Of a stretch of DNA of 64,000 nucleotides, positions 1 through 9,003 are shown piece by piece. Every line of letters begins with the position of its first letter. The first letter of the stretch is position 1. Source of the DNA: Lachnospiraceae bacterium (GTDB taxonomy: Bacteria > Bacillota > Clostridia > Lachnospirales > Lachnospiraceae); the NCBI GenBank assembly GCA_021202075.1, contig JAJQDT010000147.1:26324-90323 (forward strand). Direction: 5' to 3'. The position numbers and the translations under genes are program-made. Below the pieces are notes generated by a model that did not search any database, was not told the origin of the DNA, and saw nothing but the letters and a program-made list of their open reading frames with translations.

Positions 1-234
1 CACACGCCGCGCCGCCTCGCGCACCACCGCGAATGCCTCCGGCAGCAAATCATCGAGCGTCTCGCCGTTCGCGTAGCGCTCCTTAAACTCCGGCGTCTTC
101 GCCTGCAGCTGCTCGTCCGAGAGCGCCATCATATCGGGCCGCAATGCTTCTATCCTGTCCACAATCGGCTCAATGCGCTTCAGCTCATGATCGCTGTGGG
201 TACCAAAGAGTTTTTTTACAAAATCAAATGCCAT
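1..234 (-). CDS. secA: Preprotein translocase ATPase SecA, N-terminal part (runs off window start)
   Basis: Manual reverse translation gives [77 protein letters not shown], the typical SecA N-terminus. Confidence 0.93.
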   Translation of the reverse strand, partial: MAFDFVKKLFGTHSDHELKRIEPIVDRIEALRPDMMALSDEQLQAKTPEFKERYANGETLDDLLPEAFAVVREAARRV

Positions 235-336
235 TGCAAATCTCCAATCCTGAAAAAATATCCTGTCATCCAATTTCACTGACAGCACACATTCTAACAC
301 TAAATGAAGCAAAGGGCAAGAATTTATTCGAAATAA

Positions 337-420
337 GACAGGGAGAGTCCTCTCTCCTGGTCCGCTGTACCAGGCGTGAACAGCAAGGCTGCAAATTTCC
401 ACTCGCATCTGTGTACATAA
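337..420 (-). repeat. Repeat family R1, copy a (terminator-associated structured repeat)
   Basis: Minus strand CTTATGTACACAGATGCGAGTGGAAATTTGCAGCCTTGCTGTTCACGCCTGGTACAGCGGACCAGGAGAGAGGACTCTCCCTGTC; matches copies near 21.7 kb and 53.2 kb. Confidence 0.8.
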
Positions 421-421
421 G

Positions 422-470
422 AAAAGCACACCCCTCCTGCCGCTTCTGCAGTAAATCGGAATGTGCTTTT
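422..470 (-). terminator. Intrinsic terminator after rplT
   Basis: Inverted repeat aaaagcaca...tgtgctttt with U-rich 3' arm on minus strand. Confidence 0.7.
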
Positions 471-608
471 CTACCTGAAACAAAACCGCCCGGAAAGCTT
501 TGATGCGCAATGTTCTTCAATAGACTGATACCGTAAAAGCAGGTGCATCATACACAGAAAAATACGATACTGTCTGCCAGCTGACCCGGCGGTCTGCGCG
601 ATATCAGA

Positions 609-974
609 TTATGCCGCTTCCGCAACCTTCGTCTTCGCGAGCTCTACCAGTGTCGTAAAGCCTTCCGCGTCATTGACTGCCATATCCGCGAGAACCTTCC
701 GGTTCAGGTCGACGCCGGCCAGCTTCAGTCCATACATAAACTTGCTGTAGGACAGGCCATTCAGGCGCGCGCCCGCGTTGATACGGGCGATCCAGAGCTG
801 ACGGAACTGACGCTTCTTCTGCTTTCTTCCGGCGTAGGAGCTGGTCAGCGCACGCATGACGGACTGCTTCGCGATCCGATACTGCTTCGATCTGGCTCCT
901 CTGTAGCCCTTCGCAAGCTTCAGCACACGATTGTGTTTCTTTCTTCTGTTTATACCACCTTTAATTCTAGCCAT
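609..974 (-). CDS. rplT: 50S ribosomal protein L20
   Basis: [70 protein letters not shown]. Confidence 0.98.
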   Translation of the reverse strand: MARIKGGINRRKKHNRVLKLAKGYRGARSKQYRIAKQSVMRALTSSYAGRKQKKRQFRQLWIARINAGARLNGLSYSKFMYGLKLAGVDLNRKVLADMAVNDAEGFTTLVELAKTKVAEAA

Positions 975-1004
975 CTCTTAATTCCTCCTTCGGATTTCTG
1001 TCGT

Positions 1005-1202
1005 TTACAGATACGGTAAAATCTTCTTCATGTTGGACGCGTTTGTCGGATCCACAATGGCTGATTTCCGCAGATTTCTCTTTCTCTTGGTCGACTTCTT
1101 GGTTAAGATATGGCTTTTATAAGCTTTGTTTCTCTTCAGCAGCCCCGAACCGGTCTTCTGGAAACGCTTCGCAGCCGCTCTGCTTGTCTTCATTTTTGGC
1201 AT
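1005..1202 (-). CDS. rpmI: 50S ribosomal protein L35
   Basis: [51 protein letters not shown]. Confidence 0.98.
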   Translation of the reverse strand: MPKMKTSRAAAKRFQKTGSGLLKRNKAYKSHILTKKSTKRKRNLRKSAIVDPTNASNMKKILPYL

Positions 1203-1319
1203 CTTAGAGTTCCTCCTTCATTTTTGCGCAAATCCCATCCACACGAAAGCGCGGATGACACTGGCTATGCTTCATTATGCGGCAGACGGTGTCAGCCCGC
1301 CCGCCTTTGCGTCAGCACA

Positions 1320-1817
1320 TTATGAACGTTTTTCCATCAAAAACAGAGTGAGGGTCCTGCCTTCCTGCTTGATCGGCCGGTCAATGACCGCAATATCCGA
1401 GAGCGACTTCGCCACATCCTCCAGGATATAACGGTTCGCCTGCATATGCGCCATCTCCCTGCCCCGGAAGCGCAGAGTAATTTTTACTTTATTTCCTTTC
1501 GATAAGAATTTACGGGCGTTGTTTACCTTCGTATTCAAATCATTCTCATCAATGTTCGGAGATAACCGAATCTCTTTAATCTCAACCGTCTTCTGTTTCT
1601 TTCTGGCCTCTTTTTCTTTCCTGGCCAACTCGTAACGATATTTCCCGTAATCGATGATCTTGCACACAGGCGGCTTCGCCGTCGGCGCAATCTTCACAAG
1701 GTCAAGCTCAGCCTCTCTCGCAAGCTTCTGAGCCTCTTTTGCAGACATAATACCAAGCTGCTCGCCATTCACACCGATCAAGCAGACTTCCCGGTCTCTG
1801 ATTTGTTCGTTAATCAT
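1320..1817 (-). CDS. infC: Translation initiation factor IF-3
   Basis: MINEQIRDREVCLIGVNGEQLGIMSAKEAQKLA...; start placed at MINEQ rather than the longer ORF start. Confidence 0.96.
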   Translation of the reverse strand: MINEQIRDREVCLIGVNGEQLGIMSAKEAQKLAREAELDLVKIAPTAKPPVCKIIDYGKYRYELARKEKEARKKQKTVEIKEIRLSPNIDENDLNTKVNNARKFLSKGNKVKITLRFRGREMAHMQANRYILEDVAKSLSDIAVIDRPIKQEGRTLTLFLMEKRS

Positions 1818-1965
1818 TAATTCGCTAATGTTCGTACACCTCCACACACTGATCTGACTATAAACATATGTGCCAACCGGACAGATCGCTGCCTTTCGGC
1901 TCCCTGTCCGCTGTTTGCAGTCACAGGAAAGCTCCCTGGTCTATCCACCAGTCTCTGTACATTCA

Positions 1966-2030
1966 GTCAGGGGACTTCTCATCCTGTCAGACGCGCAAGC
2001 CGCAAAACTCCTTACGCGCTCCTGTGCACA
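1966..2030 (-). repeat. Repeat family R1, copy b, inside the infC leader just 3' of the attenuator
   Basis: cctgtcagacgcgcaagccgcaaaactccttacgcgctcctgtgcaca, matches the copy at 7161. Confidence 0.6.
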
Positions 2031-2058
2031 AAAAAGTGGATAGAATCTCTATCCACTC
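2030..2058 (-). terminator. Leader attenuator terminator
   Basis: Minus strand GTGGATAGA-gat-TCTATCCAC followed by TTTTTT. Confidence 0.85.
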
Positions 2059-2285
2059 ACATACACAGACAACCGCTCACCGTTCGAATAAATACTCCGA
2101 ACCGTGCACACATCGATCGACTTCCATATGAACCACTGGTCACTGCATACCGTTCGACAGATAAACTGCTTCATCTGAATAGCTTCCATCTATCCGAGAT
2201 CCGACCATTTTCACAAACCTCGTGATCCCGTGCGTGCCAGGGTGAGAGTGGATACTCTGCTTTCCTGTTCTTTACAACTTTTGGA

Positions 2286-2314
2286 ATCATAGCACAGGAG
2301 CCTGCCGATGTCAA
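2286..2314 (-). promoter_or_regulatory. Sigma-A type promoter for the infC operon
   Basis: Minus strand TTGACA-N17-TATGAT. Confidence 0.85.
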
Positions 2315-2428
2315 TCTTTTTTTATGCATTTGGTTAAATCTTTTTTATGCATTTGATTAAAGCGTAAATTTACCTCAAAGTCGGTACTGCTTCTTCAATA
2401 TCCGCAGGCAGACAGTGTGCGGTCAGTT

Positions 2429-3352
2429 TCAGAACAGCACCGACGCCAGCCCCAGAAGCAGCGGTACGGTGACGATCATCGCGAGGGTTGACTGCGCGAC
2501 CGCCTGACCTGCCAGCTCCCCTTCCATGTCATGCTGTCTGGCAAGGACTGCCGTCAGGCTTCCCGCCGGGCATGCGGCGAGAATGCATACCCCCATGCAC
2601 ATGGTCCGATCCAGCGGCAAAAGCCAGAGTACCAGAAGAAACGCGAGCGGAAAGAGAAGATTCCGCAGCAGCGTAATCAGATACAAAAACGGCCGTTTTA
2701 CCAGAGCAAGAAGGTCGCTCCCGGCCAGCATCACGCCGACAATGATCAGCGCCAGCGGCGTCGTGCACCCTCCCATTGCGTCGAAAAAACTCTGCAGGGG
2801 TGCCGGAAACCGCAGGCCGGTCAGAAGCATGAGTACCATGATCACGGTCGTAACATTTGCAGGAGTCAGAAAGCTTTTGAAATCGACCTTGCTCCCGGGC
2901 TGAAACAGCCGGGCCACATAGGTAAAAAAGAAAAGATTATACGCAATCATGCCGGAGGCGACATAGACCATGCCGATGGAATCTCCGAGAATCCCCGTCA
3001 CCAGCGGGATACCCACGAACGCACTGTTCGGCAGCACCGTCACGCCGATAAATACCGCCTTCTGTCCGGGCGTCAGCTTCCAGGCTCTGCCAACGGCCAG
3101 ACAGACGGCCGCGCTGATCAGGTAAAGGACTTCCAGAAGGAGAAATCCTTCCAGCATCAGCAGCACCGTTCCCTGCCCGGCATCGATGTCCGTGCTCGCC
3201 AGCAGCGTGCAGGGAAGGGTTATTTTCATAACCAGGTCAGACAGGAATTTGCTGTCCCGATCCTTTATGATCCCAAGCTTCGCCCCCGCAAAGCCAACCG
3301 CAATTTCCAGAAAAATAAGTATCATCTGCCGCAGCAGAACCTGAATCGTCAT
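2429..3352 (-). CDS. AEC (auxin efflux carrier) family transporter
   Basis: ~10 hydrophobic segments; AKLGIIKDRDSKFLSDLVMKITLPCTLLAS typical of the AEC N-terminus. Confidence 0.85.
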   Translation of the reverse strand: MTIQVLLRQMILIFLEIAVGFAGAKLGIIKDRDSKFLSDLVMKITLPCTLLASTDIDAGQGTVLLMLEGFLLLEVLYLISAAVCLAVGRAWKLTPGQKAVFIGVTVLPNSAFVGIPLVTGILGDSIGMVYVASGMIAYNLFFFTYVARLFQPGSKVDFKSFLTPANVTTVIMVLMLLTGLRFPAPLQSFFDAMGGCTTPLALIIVGVMLAGSDLLALVKRPFLYLITLLRNLLFPLAFLLVLWLLPLDRTMCMGVCILAACPAGSLTAVLARQHDMEGELAGQAVAQSTLAMIVTVPLLLGLASVLF

Positions 3353-3565
3353 AAACCTTTCATCTCCCTCTTTTATCATGCAATCGCAATGTTTTCATTA
3401 TCACAGACAAAGTTTCAAGATGATTTTGCGTTTTCTTTTCAGGGGACTGACCCCCGGTCATTCACGTCTTTGTAAAATGCCATGCTCAAAAATCCAGCAA
3501 AATCTGCCCGTTGTCTGCTTACAGATGTCTGAAACACCACTTTTTGCGAAAGCACCTTCCCGCCT

Positions 3566-5122
3566 TCACACATCCTCCCGCGTGATGTTGTTCAGCCACT
3601 TCCTGCTCTTATAATGCTGGAGTACCCACGGCCATTTGACAAATTCGTCTGTGCAGAGCAGGAAATACACCCACATCGGCGGAAGCTTCAGCACGAACGC
3701 CGCAAGGAATCCGAGCGGTACGCCGTAGCACCACATGTCGATAGTGTCGCAGATCAGCCCAAAACGGCTGTCGCCGCCCGCGCGGAAAATCCCTGCGATC
3801 AGAGTCGTGTTCACAGCTGTTCCCATGATGTAATAGGTATTGATCAGCAGCATCACCCGCAGATACCCCATTGCAGTCTCCGAAAGTGAGGCATAGCGCA
3901 GGACAAACGGCATGATCACTGCGACCAGAATACCGCCGAATGCTCCCGCAGCTACCGTCAGGTGCATGGAGCGGGCCGCGTCCCTTTTGGCGTCCTCCAT
4001 CCGCTTTGCGCCGATCTCTTTCCCGACAAAAATCCCGGACGCGCTCGCAATGCTATAGCAGAGCACCGTGCCAAAGTTCCGCACAACAACCACGATGGAA
4101 TTCGCCGCCACCACATCGGTGCCCATGTGCCCCATGACGACCGAATACATGGAAAAGCCGACGCTCCAGATGATATCGTTCGCTAGCGCCGGCACCGACA
4201 GGCGCAGAAAATCCTGCATCAGAGCGCCGCTCTTCCAGAACATTGCGGACGGCCGCAGCCGCACAATGACTCCCGCATCCCGCTTTGCTCCAGAAGCTGC
4301 CGTGTCATGCATATCGTCATGCTCCGCTCCCGCATTCTGACCTGTTTCAGAAGCTGCCGTGCCATGCCATCCATGCGGTGCGTCTGCATTTCGCTGTATG
4401 CGAGGTTTTCCTTCGTTTGCACACACAGCTTCCGGGGATGACGATCCGTACACAGCCGACACGGTAAAACACGCGGCCAGCTGCGCCACGCGGGAGATCG
4501 ACGTCGCGATCGCCACGCCCTGTGCGCCCAACCGCGGTGCGCCGAACAGACCATAGATGAAGACTGCGTTCAGGCAGACATTGAGCAGCAGTGCGCTCAC
4601 ATTTAATACGGTGCTGATTTTGACCCGCTCGATACTGCGGAGCACCGACAGATACACCTCCGAGAAGCCCCAGCACAGGTAGCTGATGCTGATAACGCGC
4701 AGGTACGATGTCCCGATCTGAATCAGCTCCTGATCCGCAGTAAATACAGACATCATCAGCTGGGGAATCAGTGCGGCCGGGATCGCAAACAGAAGAGAAA
4801 TCCCCACCGCGAACCGCAGGGCAATCCCCTCTACCTTTTCAATCGCCGCGAGATTGCCTTTGCCCCAGTACTGCGCGCAGAGCATAGTCGCACCGGTGCC
4901 AAGCCCGTAATAGACCATATACAGAACATTCGAATACTGCACCGCCAGAGACACGGCGGAAATCGACGACTGTCCGACCGAATTCAGCATAATCACATCG
5001 GTCGAGCTGATCGCCGCGCTGAACAGATTCTGTATCACGATCGGGAGCGCCAGGCTCATAATCTGGCCGTACGACGCCCAATCCCTTTTTTCTCTCTTTC
5101 CCATATCCTGATCCTTACTCAT
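3566..5122 (-). CDS. MATE family efflux transporter with a hydrophilic central insert
   Basis: SLALPIVIQNLFSAAISSTDVIMLNSVGQSSISAVSLA...; about 60-aa polar insert between the two halves. Confidence 0.9.
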   Translation of the reverse strand: MSKDQDMGKREKRDWASYGQIMSLALPIVIQNLFSAAISSTDVIMLNSVGQSSISAVSLAVQYSNVLYMVYYGLGTGATMLCAQYWGKGNLAAIEKVEGIALRFAVGISLLFAIPAALIPQLMMSVFTADQELIQIGTSYLRVISISYLCWGFSEVYLSVLRSIERVKISTVLNVSALLLNVCLNAVFIYGLFGAPRLGAQGVAIATSISRVAQLAACFTVSAVYGSSSPEAVCANEGKPRIQRNADAPHGWHGTAASETGQNAGAEHDDMHDTAASGAKRDAGVIVRLRPSAMFWKSGALMQDFLRLSVPALANDIIWSVGFSMYSVVMGHMGTDVVAANSIVVVVRNFGTVLCYSIASASGIFVGKEIGAKRMEDAKRDAARSMHLTVAAGAFGGILVAVIMPFVLRYASLSETAMGYLRVMLLINTYYIMGTAVNTTLIAGIFRAGGDSRFGLICDTIDMWCYGVPLGFLAAFVLKLPPMWVYFLLCTDEFVKWPWVLQHYKSRKWLNNITREDV

Positions 5123-5162
5123 TCTCCCTATAAGATTCTCGCAAACTGCCTATATTATCTAA

Positions 5163-5331
5163 GGGCCTGTTTAAAAATAAGTAACTGTTCAGTACCTTCA
5201 CAGTTACGTTTTCATATGTACCTCGCAGCGAGTGCGAAGTACTGTCCTGAATAGTTACAAAAACAACTTATGCATCTTAAACCACCTGACGCGCGAATCG
5301 CTGACCATAAAAGCCTCGACGCAGCCCGGGC
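5163..5331 (-). repeat. Repeat family R4, copy A, containing a nested 78-bp element
   Basis: Minus strand cgggctgcgtcgaggcttttatggtcagcgattcgcgcgtcaggtggtttaagatgcataagtt... matches copies at 6156, 30271 and 59381. Confidence 0.7.
5181..5258. mobile_element. MITE-like 78-bp element nested in R4 copy A
   Basis: Terminal inverted repeats GTAACTGTTCAG / CTGAATAGTTAC; R4 sequence resumes on both sides. Confidence 0.5.
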
Positions 5332-5360
5332 CAATGAGTTTCCTGATACATCCGGCCTCT

Positions 5361-6128
5361 TCAGCATCCAATCTTCTGGCAGACGCCCAGCTGCCAGGCC
5401 AGAACATCCCTTTCTCTGGAAGGCGTCTCTCCCCTGATCCATTCCTGTGCAGCAGCAATATCCAGCTCAAATCCCTGTCCAAAATAGCGGAACATTTTCT
5501 CATGAGAACCGCAAAAAGGCTTCGCAGTAACCCTTCTGACATTCTCTTCCACCGAGAAGTGCCAGTTCACGCTCAGATTCGCTGTCAACAGAGAGACGCC
5601 GTTATCAAAAATCGGCGCCGGCCGGAATTCATTCTGCCCAAAAACCAGGCCAAGATTATTAAAATGCCGGTCTTCATTCAGAACAATCCAGTCCAGTGTG
5701 AATATTTTCTTAAAATAATCCGACAAATTCACGCCACAGGATTGTAACACATATCGAAGGACATAATCAACCCGTTCTTCCATTGTTTCCATCACAGCTG
5801 TCACTGCGGATAAATCTCTGCCAAATTCATTATAATACAGTCTGTACAGAGTAATAAACTCCTCTCCGGGCAAAAGGAAATTCCTGCTTCGGCATCCTGC
5901 GTTTCCATTTATCGTACCCTGTTCATACAGAACATACTCAGATGGAGCCAGATTCGTAAATGTCAAAAGCTTTGAAGCCAGATACTCAGCCAGACCTTCC
6001 CTGCCATTCCGGTCTTTTTTGTACCAGTAGTCTCCTTTTTTATATTTTATCTGTGTTCCCTCACTCGTGCCGGTCTGAGAAACAATATACTCTTCACTGA
6101 TTTCTTCCTGAAACATATCTGCCGCCAT
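5361..6128 (-). CDS. Compact HipA-like (HipA C-terminal fold) kinase
   Basis: WYKKDRNGREGLAEYLASKLL (Lys/Glu region), LDWIVLNEDRHFNNLGLV (DRHxxN catalytic loop) and APIFDNGVSLL (metal-binding Asp). Confidence 0.75.
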   Translation of the reverse strand: MAADMFQEEISEEYIVSQTGTSEGTQIKYKKGDYWYKKDRNGREGLAEYLASKLLTFTNLAPSEYVLYEQGTINGNAGCRSRNFLLPGEEFITLYRLYYNEFGRDLSAVTAVMETMEERVDYVLRYVLQSCGVNLSDYFKKIFTLDWIVLNEDRHFNNLGLVFGQNEFRPAPIFDNGVSLLTANLSVNWHFSVEENVRRVTAKPFCGSHEKMFRYFGQGFELDIAAAQEWIRGETPSRERDVLAWQLGVCQKIGC

Positions 6129-6155
6129 CCTTTTTTCATCATCTAAATGCTCTTT

Positions 6156-6238
6156 CGGGCTGCGTCGAAGCTTTTTATGGTCTGCGATCCACGCGTCAGG
6201 ATGTACAAGATGGGCAGGTAATTTCGCGACAGTTCCTT
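6156..6238 (+). repeat. Repeat family R4, copy B
   Basis: cgggctgcgtcgaagctttttatggtctgcgatccacgcgtcaggatgtacaagatgggcaggtaatttcgcgacagttcctt. Confidence 0.7.
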
Positions 6239-6347
6239 GCCTGCATTATCATCGGTTGCATGCCTCACAATCCGGAATCTGCCTTTTGCCGACGGGATCA
6301 TGGGATGCCACGGCAAAAGGTACCTGACACGATGACGCCTGCGGATA

Positions 6348-7043
6348 CTATCCTCTTACCAGAACATCCTGACTCGTGAGCCGCTCTCCCGGAAAGCGGA
6401 ACCAGATATAATCATTATAGGAAACGCCGTGTGTCTTTTTTACAATCTCGTATGGATTATATTCGTCAAGTCCCAGCCGCATCAGGATTTCCGCAATATC
6501 CGCCCGATTCCTGTCAAAACACCTCATCTCAAAAATCCGGTTCAGCTGATCACGTGTCATATCTTTGTATGCAAAAAGCTGCTTAAGAGGATGTTCGACA
6601 AACCGTGTCACCTGCACCCTGCTTCCTTTCACAATCACACGCGAAGTAATCTCATCCTTCCAGAAAACCTCAAACGAATAATCCTCCAAAATATGCTTCT
6701 TTCTGCGCTCGCTCCGAAGATGCCTCAAAAACACATCTATCTGTTCAATCAGAGACACCTGTTCTTTTATTTCCGCAGTCAGCTCCTGATACCGCCGGAT
6801 CTTTCCTTCCTCTTCAAAGACAGCCCCCGGCTTCACCGCTCCCAGATACCTGCAGCAAAGCTTCCCATCTTCTTTCCACTGCATATAATAATAAGGCCTG
6901 CCTTTAATTTTTTTTATAACAATCGCGCGGCTATGAGAATCATATCCTTCCAGTTCCTTTTCAATCTGTGAGAGTGTGATCTTCGCCCTGGTCATCTCAT
7001 CACACATCAAATGATACAGCCTGTCCAATTCACTCATTTTCAT
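6348..7043 (-). CDS. Conserved hypothetical protein upstream of the HipA-like kinase (putative partner)
   Basis: 231 aa; N-terminal helical region with RPYYYMQWKEDGKLCCRYLG, C-terminus YNPYEIVKKTHGVSYNDYIWFRFPGERL; directly upstream of the kinase on the same strand. Confidence 0.6.
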   Translation of the reverse strand: MKMSELDRLYHLMCDEMTRAKITLSQIEKELEGYDSHSRAIVIKKIKGRPYYYMQWKEDGKLCCRYLGAVKPGAVFEEEGKIRRYQELTAEIKEQVSLIEQIDVFLRHLRSERRKKHILEDYSFEVFWKDEITSRVIVKGSRVQVTRFVEHPLKQLFAYKDMTRDQLNRIFEMRCFDRNRADIAEILMRLGLDEYNPYEIVKKTHGVSYNDYIWFRFPGERLTSQDVLVRG

Positions 7044-7160
7044 CTCTGCTCTCCGTATTACTATGGCAATTCGAGCCGGTTCCCCGTCTCATCCATAAAA
7101 CGTTCATGAGTTATGTTAACATATCTTCTGCGAAAAATCAATTAAAATATGTTAGCCTGG

Positions 7161-7213
7161 CACGAGCCGGGTGCGGCTTCAGCCGCAAAACTCCTTGCCC
7201 GGCTCTGTGCATA
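7161..7213 (-). repeat. Repeat family R1, copy c
   Basis: cacgagccgggTGCGGCttcaGCCGCAaaactccttgcccggctctgtgcata (nested hairpins). Confidence 0.75.
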
Positions 7214-7256
7214 AAAAGAGCGCATGCCGTCCCTTCGGATTTCATGCGCTCTTTTT
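7213..7256 (-). terminator. Intrinsic terminator after the DUF1540 gene
   Basis: aaaaagagcgcatg...catgcgctcttttt. Confidence 0.85.
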
Positions 7257-7289
7257 CATTTTGTCTGCCGAAGCATCTCCCGGAAAGTC

Positions 7290-7610
7290 TTATCTGCCAT
7301 TAAATGTGACGCACTCCGTCTCATCGCAGCGGCAGGCTGACACGCCCGCGATATCCACATGATCCGCGCGGCAGACGCAGCTGTCATTGTACTCGCACTT
7401 CGTCGCCTCACAGCGGATATCGATATTCCGTTCCTTGTGACCGCACCCGCAGGAATCCTTCATCTCATCAGCTGTTCGGTCATGGAAGCTCTCACAGCAG
7501 GTGTCCTGACAGACCACCGCCTGCGCGCCTCCCACATCAATGTCACCCTTGCAGCAATACATGGAATCGTTGTATCTGCAGTTTTTTGCTGAACATACCA
7601 AAGCCGGCAT
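7290..7610 (-). CDS. Tandem DUF1540 Cys-rich protein
   Basis: Two Cys-rich modules: ...CSAKNCRYNDSMYCCKGDIDVGGAQAVVCQDTCCESF and ...CEATKCEYNDSCVCRADHVDIAGVSACRCDETECVTF. Confidence 0.85.
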   Translation of the reverse strand: MPALVCSAKNCRYNDSMYCCKGDIDVGGAQAVVCQDTCCESFHDRTADEMKDSCGCGHKERNIDIRCEATKCEYNDSCVCRADHVDIAGVSACRCDETECVTFNGR

Positions 7611-7795
7611 CGTACACTACCTCCTTACCTGACACAATATTCATGTGCAAAAACACAGCCCCTCGCCGCCTGCCAGTGAACCATAGAAGTTACGATCCGG
7701 TAAGCGAAAATCACATCGTTCACCGTGCCTGCACATTTATTTACAAGGATAGTGTCCGCAATTAAGGTAAAATTATACCCGGCTTTTGAAAAATT

Positions 7796-7875
7796 GTGCC
7801 GGGCGCGGCTTCAGCCGGAAAAAATTTCTTACGCGCTCTTCGTCCATACTCGCTTTGCGAGTACGGATATGTGTC
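7796..7875 (-). repeat. R1-type repeat (copy h) joined to a partial R2 hairpin
   Basis: gtgccgggcgcggcttcagccgg... followed by cttcgtccatactcgctttgcgagtacggatatgt (R2 end). Confidence 0.6.
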
Positions 7876-7877
7876 AG

Positions 7878-7923
7878 AAAAAATCAGGCGCCCCGCCATG
7901 CGAAGCGCCTGATCCTCTTTTTT
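7878..7923 (-). terminator. Intrinsic terminator after the ABC permease gene
   Basis: aaaaaatcaggcgc...gcgcctgatcctctttttt. Confidence 0.8.
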
Positions 7924-7956
7924 ACTGCAATTTTGCTGCAATTTCGCAACGATTCT

Positions 7957-9003
7957 TTAGTTCGTCCGGATCTCCTGTCTCATGAATCCGACATAGGAGC
8001 ACCCGAATGCCACGATCATCTCCGCGATGATGCCGACCAGATGCGGCCATACGAGCAGCAGGCTCTGCCCCAGTGACAGGTAGCTGCTGATCGCGCCGAC
8101 CAGCTGGCTCGTCGTGACGACGTTGACCGCGCGTACCGACGGATTCAGGATCGTCGTAACCGCCTCACTGTAGAGGTAATACGGCGAGATACGGTTCAGG
8201 TTCAGCTTCAGCGTGTAGTATTTCATCTGGTTGAACATCTGGCCATATGTTGTGTTGATCGGATAGACTGCCCCCGCTATGATCTGCGCGATCAGGCTCA
8301 TGAAGATCGAGAAAAAGATCCAGAGCGCAATCGTGATCAGCGCGGACGTCGCCGAGTGCCGGCAGACCGTGGAAAAGAGGATTGCCAGCGCCAGCCAGAA
8401 CGCAATGTAAACCACGGTGAATGCCAGGAAACACAGGATTCTCAGCGCTTCCTCCCCGGTCGGCGTCAGACCAGTCACCAGCACGCCCACCGCTCCGGCC
8501 GCAATCCCGATGGTAAAAATAACGATCGCGATCACTGCTGTACCGGCAAGAAATTTTCCGATAATGATGGAGTCGCGGTAAATGGGCTGCGCGACCAGCC
8601 GGTTCAGCGTGTTGGACTGCCGCTCACTGTTAATCGCGTCAAAGCCGAGCGCCAGACCGACGATCGGCCCCAGCAGCGCGATAAAATACATAAAGGACGG
8701 AATCGAACTGCCGCTCGACGTATAGAGCTCCAGGAACAGATAGTCGCTGGTCGATTCGGACAGCTCGCTGATCGCGCCGTAGAAGCTTGCAAAGCTCGTC
8801 GCGCCGATCAAGATCAGCAGAATCAGAAACCGCCTGCTCCGAAGCTGATCCGCCATTTCTTTGCGGAACAGAGCCGAAAGGCCCGTAAAGCCGCTGACTC
8901 TTCTGCTGCCTGACTTCTGAGCTCCGTCGTCAAACAGCCTGCTGTTTTTTCCTGCCGAACCACTTCCGCTTTTTGTTGTTTTTTTCATAACTGCTTCTTT
9001 CAT
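7957..9003 (-). CDS. ABC-2 type transporter permease
   Basis: Membrane protein with cytoplasmic RKEMADQLRSRRFLILLILIGATSFASFYGAISE and multiple TMs; start uncertain because it overlaps the upstream ATPase gene. Confidence 0.8.
   Translation of the reverse strand: MKEAVMKKTTKSGSGSAGKNSRLFDDGAQKSGSRRVSGFTGLSALFRKEMADQLRSRRFLILLILIGATSFASFYGAISELSESTSDYLFLELYTSSGSSIPSFMYFIALLGPIVGLALGFDAINSERQSNTLNRLVAQPIYRDSIIIGKFLAGTAVIAIVIFTIGIAAGAVGVLVTGLTPTGEEALRILCFLAFTVVYIAFWLALAILFSTVCRHSATSALITIALWIFFSIFMSLIAQIIAGAVYPINTTYGQMFNQMKYYTLKLNLNRISPYYLYSEAVTTILNPSVRAVNVVTTSQLVGAISSYLSLGQSLLLVWPHLVGIIAEMIVAFGCSYVGFMRQEIRTN

Larger units (their letters stand above)
1818..2280 (-). ncRNA. Long 5' leader of infC-rpmI-rplT (L20-type attenuator leader)
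   Basis: About 460 nt between the promoter (2286-2314) and infC start; contains an intrinsic terminator and a distal competing pairing segment. Confidence 0.75.

Noticed and set aside
144-503. 119-aa and 84-aa ORFs near the left end
   Set aside because: Cover secA start, repeat R1 and a terminator; no protein signal.
2082-2110. tRNA-like gttcgaataa segment in the infC leader
   Set aside because: No cloverleaf or acceptor pairing; no tRNA or rRNA gene found in the window.
2531-3475. 314-aa plus-strand ORF antisense to the AEC transporter
   Set aside because: Shadow ORF rich in Gln/Arg/His.
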